A DNA stretch of 64,000 nucleotides from Phycisphaerales bacterium (GTDB taxonomy: Bacteria; Planctomycetota; Phycisphaerae; Phycisphaerales; UBA1924). This document shows, in pieces, positions 1-6,854 of this stretch. Position 1 is the stretch's first letter. Every line of letters starts with the position of its first letter. The notes under the pieces are model-generated. The model made no database searches, had not been told where the DNA came from, and saw only the letters and a program-made list of their open reading frames with translations. The position numbers and the translations under genes are program-made. The stretch covers positions 699,770 to 763,769 of the forward strand of contig JAJDDC010000070.1 of assembly GCA_029260515.1 (NCBI GenBank). Reading direction: 5' to 3'.

Positions 1-282
1 GTAAAAAGCACGCAAACATGTTAACTGCCAACACGCAGTTCGCTCTGGCGGCTTAATAAAGCCGTCTGTCATCCGCCCGACGCCCGATGGGGCGGGTGAC
101 AATGACTATCGGGCTGGTCCGCGCGTGGCGCCGCTTGGCGCGCGGATGAGAAAACTCGAGCTGCTGGTCCGAAGGGCAGGGTGTCGGAGCCCGACCCGAG
201 GACGAGATGAAAACACCGACTACGCACGTAGAGGCGCCCTGCTGACTGTCCCGGCACGGGGGTTCGAATCCCCCCGGCTCCA
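1..282 (+). ncRNA. ssrA: tmRNA (5' end outside the window)
   Basis: Transfer-messenger RNA for rescue of stalled ribosomes. The tag frame runs from GCA at 12-14 to tandem stops TAA TAA at 54-59 and encodes ANMLTANTQFALAA, with the usual ALAA end read by ClpXP-type proteases. Downstream, an 11-bp helix (68-78 with 90-100) fits a pseudoknot or helix of the family. The tRNA-like 3' end has a T arm with GGTTCGAATCC (261-271) and an encoded CCA at 280-282. The 5' acceptor half lies left of position 1. The one-piece form is inferred from the tag preceding the T arm in normal order. Confidence 0.93.
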
Positions 283-312
283 TTGAGATCCCGCGACCCG
301 GGTCCGACCCAA

Positions 313-342
313 CGAGGCCCGCGCCCCTCGGCGCGGGCCTCG
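313..342. terminator. Strong hairpin between ssrA and a convergent gene
   Basis: A 12-bp perfect stem (313-324 with 331-342) with a 6-base loop. It sits 30 bases after the CCA end of ssrA and 36 bases after the stop of the convergent minus-strand gene, so it can serve both. There is no clear T-run on either side, so it may act as a processing or stabilising hairpin rather than a textbook intrinsic terminator. Confidence 0.6.
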
Positions 343-377
343 TGCTGCGCTGTTCGCGCGGGTTCGAACCGCGCCCG

Positions 378-1760
378 TCACGGGCAGCCGGTGGTGAACT
401 CGATGAGGTAGGCCACGACGTCGGAGAAGTCGAGCACGCCCAAGGGCGGGGCGAGGTCGGCGCGGGGGTCGAGCGCCGCGAACCAGGCCAGGAACTGCAG
501 CACATCGAGGATGTCGAGCGAGCCGTCCCCGGCGCCGTCGCCGTCGATGTCGGCGGGGCAGGCGTTCGCCGCGAACGTACGGATGTACAGGTCGGTGTTG
601 CCATCGCGCTTGTCCTGCCAGATCGCGGTGAACCCGCCCGGCTCGGCGAACAGGCGGACGTGGTTGGCGCCGCGATCGGGCAGCTCGATCGTGGGCACCG
701 CCTCGTTCTGCGACACGCGTGTCTCGGGCGACCACGTCAGGCCGCCGTCGGTGCTCGACCGGTGGCGGATGATCCCGTAATCGAAGTTGCTCCAGGTCGA
801 GGGCCAGCCGGAATCGCCGTGGTACTGGCACCAGACGGCGTGCAGCGTGTCGCCGACGACCCGCAGCCTCGGGCGGGCGCCGTACTCGGTCGTGTTCAGC
901 CGCTGCCCCGAGGACCACGTCGCCCCCCCGTCCACGGAGCGCGCGTGGTACACCTGGTAGTGCCCCTCGCGGTCGTCCTCCCAGATCGCGTGCAGCGCGC
1001 CGTCGCCGTCGATGGCTAGGCGGGGCAGCTGCGAGTGCACGCCCGCCCCCGAGCTCACGCCGACGGGCGCCGACCACGTCGCGCCCGAGTCGTCGCTCCG
1101 CACGAACTGGATCTCCGGGGAGAAGATCGAGCCGGCGTACACAAGGTAGAGCGTGCCGTCGGCGATGCTGTAATGCGGGTTGCGGACGGGCGCCGATTCG
1201 ACGGGAACGCTCTGGGTCCAGGTCTTCCCGCCGTCGTCGCTCCGGAAGAAGTAATGGACCGAGTCCTCTTCGCCCTGCTGGGTGGCGCCGACGTAGATCT
1301 CGCCCCCGGCGACGAGGATGCGGATTTCCTCGACGAGCTCGTGCTCGCCGACCGGTGACGGCTCGGTGAAACTGGCGCCGTTGTCGTCGCTGAACGTGTA
1401 GTACAGTTGCTTGTACTCGTCCTCGTCGTCCTCCGTGAACTCGACGAGCAACACGTGGAGCCCGTCCTCGTCGGCCGCCATCTCGAACTGGTCGTAGGCC
1501 GCCCCGCTGAACACGGTTTCGATGTGCGACCACGTCACGCCCCCGTCGGGGCTGGACATCAGGCGGACCTGCGTGTCCTCGAAATCGGTCCAGTCTGGCC
1601 AGAGCGCGAACAGGCGCCCGCCCGCGTCGCGGGCCAGCAGGCAGTTGAGCTGCGGCTCGGGATCGAACGTCGAGCGGAACTCGTCGTCCCAATCAGCACG
1701 GGCGTTGGTGATCGCGAACGGGGCGGTGGCAACGAGCGTCAGCAGTGTCGGGCGGAACAT
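378..1760 (-). CDS. Exported sialidase-like (BNR/Asp-box) propeller with dockerin tail
   Basis: A 460-residue exported protein. The start at 1760 gives a signal peptide beginning MFRPTLLTLVATAPFA and has GGGAG upstream; an earlier in-frame codon at 1823 would add an implausible leader. At least five Asp-box repeats of the form S-x-D-x-G-x-T-W are visible (SPDGGVTW, SDDGGKTW, SDDSGATW, SVDGGATW, STDGGLTW), typical of six-bladed sialidase/BNR propellers. I do not see the FRIP arginine motif of true sialidases, so glycan cleavage is not established. Residues 401-460 form the C-terminal module. Its first repeat keeps a canonical calcium-loop pattern (DIDGDGAGDGSLD) and the second is the degenerate GC-type form, ending GCP. 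The gene is transcribed convergently to ssrA. Confidence 0.85.
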   Translation of the reverse strand: MFRPTLLTLVATAPFAITNARADWDDEFRSTFDPEPQLNCLLARDAGGRLFALWPDWTDFEDTQVRLMSSPDGGVTWSHIETVFSGAAYDQFEMAADEDGLHVLLVEFTEDDEDEYKQLYYTFSDDNGASFTEPSPVGEHELVEEIRILVAGGEIYVGATQQGEEDSVHYFFRSDDGGKTWTQSVPVESAPVRNPHYSIADGTLYLVYAGSIFSPEIQFVRSDDSGATWSAPVGVSSGAGVHSQLPRLAIDGDGALHAIWEDDREGHYQVYHARSVDGGATWSSGQRLNTTEYGARPRLRVVGDTLHAVWCQYHGDSGWPSTWSNFDYGIIRHRSSTDGGLTWSPETRVSQNEAVPTIELPDRGANHVRLFAEPGGFTAIWQDKRDGNTDLYIRTFAANACPADIDGDGAGDGSLDILDVLQFLAWFAALDPRADLAPPLGVLDFSDVVAYLIEFTTGCP

Positions 1761-1971
1761 CGTGGGACTCCCGAGACCCTTTCCTAAAGTCAGCAAAACG
1801 TGAACAATACAACGATACCGCACGCGTCCGGCGCACGCAAGAACCGCTCTGTGAGTTCTGAGCGCCCTCGGCGGCTTGAGCCGTCGATGCTGCCGAACGT
1901 GGCGAACGCGTATACCCGATATCGGGCGTGATCCGAGCGGTGCGCGTCGTGGCGAACGGGGCCCTACCGCA

Positions 1972-3207
1972 CTACGCCTTAACGCGCACAGCCGGCTCGG
2001 GGAGCCCGAACCGGAGCAGCACGTGCGAGCCCAGCGGGGGGTACTTCATCTCCAGGCGCACGGCCCGCATCTTCGCCATGTCGCACCCCATGCTGTCGCA
2101 GACCATTTTGAGCATCTTCGGGTAGTTCGGGATCCGCGGCGTCGCCATCGCCGGCGGGCGCCCGGACAGCTCGCGCACCTCGTCGAGGATCGGCAGCGCC
2201 GACATGTCCTCCTCGCCCGGGCTGTGCTGGCCGCTGGGCGTGAGCCTGCCAAACACGAGCACCCGGGCATCGAGCGCGAACGCCAGATCCTCGTGCACGA
2301 CCAGGTCCATGATCAGCGTCTCGACGGGCACGGAGACCGCGGCGCCGAACTCGCCGACGTCGTCGTCCCCGTTCCTGTACCGGCTCACAGCCGCACGCAT
2401 CATCTCGCCCTGGAAGCAGTCCACTGCGCCGAAGTTCCCGACCGCGCCGGGCATCAGGACGAAGTCCGTCCCGTTGGGCGTCTGCTCTGCGCGGATGTCG
2501 GGCAGGTTGGCGGAGCTGAACGAGCCCATGATGTTCGCGCCCGGCGGGCCGTCGCAGTCCTCGATGGGCCCCCAGCTCGGGCTTGTCATCATCGCGTCGT
2601 CGCCCGAGCTCCACTCGCGGACCTGGAACAGCGGCCAACGAACCGACGAGCGGAGGCGCCGGAACCCCACGTACCCGCGGACCGTCGCGACGTCGAGCGT
2701 GCCCGGGTCCGACGCGTTCGGCGTGAGAACGTTGAGCATCAGACGAGTCCGCGCCTGCACGCCCCAGATCCCGCTGTTGCCCCGGAACGCGAGCTTGCGG
2801 CTGACCTCGAGCCGATCGGTCGCGCCGGGCGCCATGCCGTCGAGCACCAGCTCGAGCGTTGTCCGGTCGCCCACGTGCAACTCGACGATCTGCTCGAACC
2901 GCGCGGCGGCGCGGCGCACCCCGTCCACCGCCGCCGGCGACCCGCCCGCCTCGCGCATCTTCTTGAGGAAGATCTGCGTCGCCCCCGCCCCGGGCACGTG
3001 CGCAACCGCGGCCAGGTTGTCCGATGCGCCCATGACCTTGGAGAGTTTCCACGTCAGGGTCTTGTTCAGCTTGAACCGACGTGAGACGTCCTGGGGGCTC
3101 TCGGGATCCAGGCGAAGGTCCTCGTAGAGGCGGACAAGCGCAGCCTTGAGCGCGTCGATGCACTCCCTGCAATCGCTCTCGAAGGTTTGTGCGGTGGCTG
3201 ATTCCAT
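1972..3207 (-). CDS. Conserved-looking protein of unknown function
   Basis: 411 residues from the ATG at 3207, chosen because GGAGAC lies six bases upstream; ATG codons at 3222 and 3285 lack a good site. There is no signal peptide or membrane segment, so it is probably cytoplasmic. Residues about 30-70 contain a stretch resembling a helix-turn-helix (SPQDVSRRFKLNKTLTWKLS), which hints at nucleic-acid binding. The rest is a mixed alpha/beta sequence I do not recognise. It is divergent from the frameshifted exported gene at 3412, and the 200-bp space between them holds an AT-rich patch with a perfect palindrome. The role is unknown; a regulator acting on its own divergent promoter is one possibility. 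Confidence 0.75.
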   Translation of the reverse strand: MESATAQTFESDCRECIDALKAALVRLYEDLRLDPESPQDVSRRFKLNKTLTWKLSKVMGASDNLAAVAHVPGAGATQIFLKKMREAGGSPAAVDGVRRAAARFEQIVELHVGDRTTLELVLDGMAPGATDRLEVSRKLAFRGNSGIWGVQARTRLMLNVLTPNASDPGTLDVATVRGYVGFRRLRSSVRWPLFQVREWSSGDDAMMTSPSWGPIEDCDGPPGANIMGSFSSANLPDIRAEQTPNGTDFVLMPGAVGNFGAVDCFQGEMMRAAVSRYRNGDDDVGEFGAAVSVPVETLIMDLVVHEDLAFALDARVLVFGRLTPSGQHSPGEEDMSALPILDEVRELSGRPPAMATPRIPNYPKMLKMVCDSMGCDMAKMRAVRLEMKYPPLGSHVLLRFGLPEPAVRVKA

Positions 3208-3303
3208 GCCGTCTCCGTCCATTCCGGCGGGGATACCCCCGTTCCGGGGCAAGCATAGCGGGTTTTTAGCCCAAAGAAAGGCCACAGCAAAAAGTTCAAT
3301 GAT

Positions 3304-3317
3304 TTTCCATATGGAAA
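3304..3317. promoter_or_regulatory. 14-bp perfect palindrome in a divergent intergenic region
   Basis: TTTCCATATGGAAA is a perfect inverted repeat in an AT-rich island inside an otherwise G+C-rich window. It lies 97 bp upstream of the minus-strand start at 3207 and 95 bp upstream of the plus-strand start at 3412. Position and symmetry suit a homodimer operator. No regulator family is assigned. Confidence 0.35.
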
Positions 3318-3411
3318 CTTGTGTGGGGTGGCCCGCCCGCGTATCGTCGCCGCAATGTCACCCCAGGAGTCGCCGGTGCGGCCCCTCGAATCGAGAGCAA
3401 GGAGAGTCAGA

Positions 3412-4052
3412 ATGAACCGCACGCAGATCACCCTTGGCGCCCTGGCGCCCTGGCGACCGCCGCGACCGTTGCCTGCCCCGCCGCCATGGCGGACATCACC
3501 ATCACGCAGGGGACCACCGCCGGCAGCTACGCCACCACCCTGAACTTCGACGAGATCGGCGGGCCCACAGGCGTCGTCTCGACCGACGCGTGGGCTTCGC
3601 TCGGTATTTCAGAGCTCCAGGCCGGCGACGGCGTCCCCCAGGTCGGCGACTTCGACACGCTCAACGGCGGCTGGGGCCTGGGCGACGGCAACGTCTTCTT
3701 CGGCAACTTCGGCGTCTTCATCACCTTCGACTCCGACCTCACCGAGTTCTCCACCCAGGTCTGGGACCCCTCCGGGCCCCCCGGCATCTTCGGCGGGCTC
3801 AACTTCATCGTCTTCAACGACGGCGTCGAGGTCGGCAACCACTTCACAACCCCCGCCTGGGGCGGCCTGGGCGACGAGTGGTTCGACGTCACCACCTCCG
3901 GCGGCATGGTCTTCGACGAGGTCCGCATCCTCGGCTTCGGCTTCCTGCCCCAGACCCACGTGGACAACCTGTCCTGGAACGCGGTCCCCTCCCCCAGCGC
4001 TCTGGCGCTGCTCGGCTTCGGCGCGATGACGCTCCCCCGTCGCCGCCGCTGA
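3412..4052 (+). pseudogene. PEP-CTERM-type exported protein, frameshifted inside the signal peptide
   Basis: Initiation at ATG 3412 (GGAGAG upstream) begins a good signal peptide, MNRTQITLGALA, but the frame is lost within 12 codons and stops near 3543. The rest of the protein is intact in another frame up to 4052. An 8-bp tandem duplication (TGGCGCCC at 3435-3442 and 3443-3450) causes the shift. Removing one copy restores MNRTQITLGALATAATVA followed by CPAAMADITIT, giving about 210 residues. The mature region is a beta-rich, glycine-rich domain of unknown function with few charges. It ends with VPSPSALALLGFGAMTLPRRRR, i.e. a short VPSP motif, a hydrophobic helix and an Arg cluster, as in planctomycete PEP-CTERM sorting tails. 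It could be a true off-state, a young pseudogene or an assembly error. Confidence 0.8.
3435..3455 (+). repeat. 8-bp tandem duplication, 2.6 copies
   Basis: TGGCGCCC is present twice head to tail (3435-3442, 3443-3450) followed by a partial TGGCG (3451-3455). It lies in the signal-peptide region and shifts the frame; one full copy fewer gives a continuous reading frame from 3412 to 4052. Short tandem units of a length not divisible by three are classic substrates for slipped-strand changes. Confidence 0.85.
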
Positions 4053-4192
4053 GGTCTCTCACCTCCCCTCGGCGTCCGCCGCCCACACGCGGCGTGCGCC
4101 ATTGGCTCGCCCGCGCTGCACACGGCGTTCCGTCGGCGTCTGGCGGTATGTGAAGCACACCACCGGTCAAACGAAGACACAAGGACAGAACC

Positions 4193-5442
4193 ATGACACG
4201 CACGACGATCCGATACACCGCGTTGCTCGCGATGCTCGCCGGGACACCCGCCCTGGCCCAGGTCTCCGCGACCTTCGAGCAGATCCCCAACGTCTCGTCC
4301 GCCAACGACCTGACGCCCGACGGGCGCTTCGTCGTCGGCAGCTACGATTCCAACGGCGACTTCCTGCCCGACGACGGCTACCGCTGGGACCGCCTCACCG
4401 ACATCTTCACGATCATCCCCAGCGTCGGCACCGCGACGGGCGTGGACACAATCCTCGCGGTATCCGACGACGGCTCGGTGCTCGTGGGCAACATCCCCGA
4501 GACCTCGGTCGAGGAGTTCTCGCACCAGGCCGCCATCTGGACCGACGCAGACGGGTGGACCGGGCTCGGCTGGCTGCCCAACGCCGGCCTCTGCCCCAGC
4601 CGCTCGAGCGGGTACGAGATCTCGGGCGACGGCACGGTCGTCGTCGGCCTCTCGTGGGACGGCTGCTCGGGGCGGGCCTTCCGCTGGACCGAGGCGACGG
4701 GCATGCAGGAACTCGAGAACCTGCCAACGGCGGCAACCGCGCCTCGGTGCTCTCGGGTGACGGCAACACCATAGCCGGATTCGCGCAGGGCGCGTTCAAC
4801 CGCACGCCCACGACCTGGGACGGCCCGACGCTCGTCGGCACGCTCCTCGACCCGCCCAACGGCGAGATCGAGGGCGAGTTCAACGGCATCAGCGACGACG
4901 GCTCGGTCCTGCTCGGCTCGTGGGGCATGGGCGAGCTCACGTTCGAGGCCGCCAAGATCACCAACGGCGTCGTCGAGAAGATCGGCGAGGGCTCGCTTAT
5001 CCCGGGCTGGGGCGGCAACCCCATGGACATCGCCGACAACGGCACGATCGTCGGCTTCGACATCCTCCTCGGCGCCCGGCGCGCCTGGATCCAGCCCCAG
5101 GGCCAGGGCGACCTGGTCGAGTTCAAGAGCTACATCCAGTCCCTCGGCGCCGTCGTCCCCGCAGGGGTCAACCTCGAGGTCTGCCAGGCGATCTCCACCG
5201 ACGGACGCACCATCATCGGGCACAGCTCGGGCTCGGGCGCCTGGATCGTTACGCTCGAGTACGCCTGCAACGGTGCGGACCTGGCCGAGCCCTTCGGCGA
5301 ACTCAACTTCGACGACGTCATCAGCTTCCTCGTCGCGTTCGGCGCGATGGACGCCACGGCGGACCTGGCCGAGCCCTTCGGCGAGTGGAACTTCGACGAC
5401 GTCATCAGCTTCCTGACCGCGTTCGGCGCCGGTTGCCCGTGA
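4193..5442 (+). pseudogene. HAF-repeat-like exported protein with GC-type dockerin, frameshifted
   Basis: ATG 4193 (AAGGACAG upstream) opens a signal peptide, MTRTTIRYTALLAMLAGTPA. Repeats follow with patterns such as DGRFVVGSY, DDGSVLVG, DGTVVVGLS and AFRWTEATGMQELENL, which match the extracellular HAF repeat style and probably form a propeller. Near 4721-4725 the reading frame shifts. Adding one C to CTGCCAACGG gives LENLPNGGNRASVLSGDG and joins the two halves into about 416 residues. The second half continues with DGSVLLGS, DNGTIVGF and TDGRTIIG repeats. Corrected residues 359-416 are the paired dockerin-like tail (CNGADLAEPFGELNFDDV to FGAGCP). The clean continuation in both frames points to a one-base loss, biological or technical. 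Confidence 0.82.
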
Positions 5443-5522
5443 TCGAGGGCGGACGCGTCGCCTTCGCCGCCCGAGGGGCGTGCACAGGCCGCGCGTGACG
5501 CCGACACATATCTGGTCCCTCT

Positions 5523-5549
5523 CCGACGCCCGGCGAATCCGGGCGTCGG
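5523..5549. terminator. GC-rich hairpin between two exported-protein genes
   Basis: An 11-bp perfect stem (5523-5533 with 5539-5549) and a 5-base loop CGAAT, 80 bases after the stop of the HAF-repeat gene and 46 bases before the next start. There is no T-run, so this is a hairpin-type terminator at best. Confidence 0.5.
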
Positions 5550-5594
5550 GCCATTCCCCCGGCCCCCCGGGCCGAGAACGAAAGAGAGAAAGCT

Positions 5595-6251
5595 ATGCAC
5601 AAGACACTCATCGTGTGCGCGATCGCAGGGATCGCGGCGTCCGCGTCCGCCAACGAGCTCTATCGCATCGAGATGAACGGCGTCATCGAGTACAACCAGG
5701 CCCGCGACAACGAGTTTGCGAATCTCCTGCCCGGCGACGACCTCTCCTACAGCTTCATCGTCGATGGGGGCGTGTACCAGGACAGCGAGAACTTCCCCGT
5801 CCGCGGGTACGAGATCATGAACGACTCGTTCCTGATCTCGGGGGCGGGCGGGAGTGTCCAGGCCGGTCTGGCCGACCCGTTCCCGTTCGGCGCGACGCCC
5901 TACTTCGTGATCCGCGACAACGACCCCGCGGTCGATGGGTTCTACCTGACGTGGGGCGGCGTCGATTTCCCGGGCGGCCTGCCCACCGACCAGCCGGGCC
6001 TGTTCGGCGATCCGTTCGAGGCGGCCTTCGAGGTCTCGTACGACGGCGCGACGCTGGGCTCGTTGGACATCGCGGACGCGACGGGCACGTACGACTACAC
6101 CGGGATCCAGAGCTTCTACTTCAACCTCGTGGACCTGGGCTTCGAGGCCGTGGGCATCGAGTACGTCAACATGACGATCACGAAGATTCCGGCCCCCGCG
6201 ACGCTCGTCGCGCTGGTTCCCGTGGCGCTGCTCCGCCGACGACGCGCCTGA
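5595..6251 (+). CDS. PEP-CTERM-type exported protein of unknown function
   Basis: 218 residues with a short signal peptide (MHKTLIVCAIAGIAASASA, then NELYRIEMNG). The start has an AGAGAGAAA purine run just upstream. The mature part is acidic, rich in aromatic residues and glycine, and predicted beta; I recognise no catalytic motif. The tail ITKIPAPATLVALVPVALL followed by RRRRA has the proline motif, hydrophobic segment and basic end of a planctomycete-type PEP-CTERM signal. This implies processing and anchoring by an exosortase-type system that is not encoded in this window. It follows the frameshifted HAF-repeat gene but is separated by a hairpin, so it is probably transcribed on its own. 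Confidence 0.78.
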   Translation: MHKTLIVCAIAGIAASASANELYRIEMNGVIEYNQARDNEFANLLPGDDLSYSFIVDGGVYQDSENFPVRGYEIMNDSFLISGAGGSVQAGLADPFPFGATPYFVIRDNDPAVDGFYLTWGGVDFPGGLPTDQPGLFGDPFEAAFEVSYDGATLGSLDIADATGTYDYTGIQSFYFNLVDLGFEAVGIEYVNMTITKIPAPATLVALVPVALLRRRRA

Positions 6252-6324
6252 TCGAGTCTCTCGCCGGACGCGCCGAGGCAGGCGCGCCCGGCCCGGCGCA
6301 GAGCCAGGGAAGGCGGGCCAAGGA

Positions 6325-6744
6325 ATGTCGCGCGAGCAGGACGTGGTCGCGATCAGGCGTCTGGCCGAGCAATGGCACACGGGGTGGGCGGCGGCGGACA
6401 CGGATGCGCTCGCCGCCCTCTTCACGGACACGCCGATCGTGATCCTCCGTCGCGAGCCCGCGGTCGTGCTCGGCAGGCGTGAGGTCCGCGCGTTCTTTCG
6501 GTCCGCGTTCGATCACGACCGCCACGGACTGGGCGATCGGGCTCGCGGGACGACCGGGCGGGGCATCGTTGTGGACGACTCGATCGAGATCCAGGGGGGT
6601 TGGGCCTCGTGCCAGAGCGGCCTCGTCCTGTGCGCCGCGCCCGGGAACGAGAGCAAGCATCTCGATTCGCCGCGGACGACGGCGGTCTTCATTCTCAAAC
6701 GCCATGCGGGCGGCGGCTGGTGCATCGCCAGCCTGCTCGCCTGA
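6325..6744 (+). CDS. NTF2-like (SnoaL/DUF4440-type) small protein
   Basis: 139 residues with no signal peptide, so cytoplasmic. The N-terminal helix pattern (REQDVVAIRRLAEQWHTGWAAADTDALAALF) followed by a short strand-rich half ending in TTAVFILKRHAGGGWCIAS matches the cone-shaped NTF2/SnoaL fold. This fold covers polyketide cyclases, isomerases and many binding proteins, so no reaction can be assigned. Length is normal for the fold (about 120-150). It faces the minus-strand haloperoxidase gene and shares the hairpin at 6798-6825 with it. Confidence 0.7.
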   Translation: MSREQDVVAIRRLAEQWHTGWAAADTDALAALFTDTPIVILRREPAVVLGRREVRAFFRSAFDHDRHGLGDRARGTTGRGIVVDDSIEIQGGWASCQSGLVLCAAPGNESKHLDSPRTTAVFILKRHAGGGWCIASLLA

Positions 6745-6790
6745 TCGATCAGGCGCCGGCGCCCGCGTGGCCGGGGCGCGTGTGCAGCAA

Positions 6791-6825
6791 AACAAAAGCG
6801 GCCCGCGCCGGGTGGCGCGGGCCGC
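6791..6825 (-). terminator. Intrinsic terminator of the haloperoxidase-like gene
   Basis: A 12-bp perfect stem (6798-6809 with 6814-6825), loop GGGT, followed on the minus strand by TTTTGTTTTG (complement of 6788-6797). This is the expected layout for the gene ending at 6855. The hairpin also lies 53 bases after the stop of the convergent plus-strand gene. Confidence 0.85.
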
Positions 6826-6854
6826 GTTGGTGATCGGATCAGACGTTCAGCGGG

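Noticed and set aside
220..290. Possible separate tRNA gene with GGTTCGAATCC
   Set aside because: There is no D arm or anticodon arm at normal spacing. The T arm and CCA are the 3' end of the tmRNA whose tag lies upstream.
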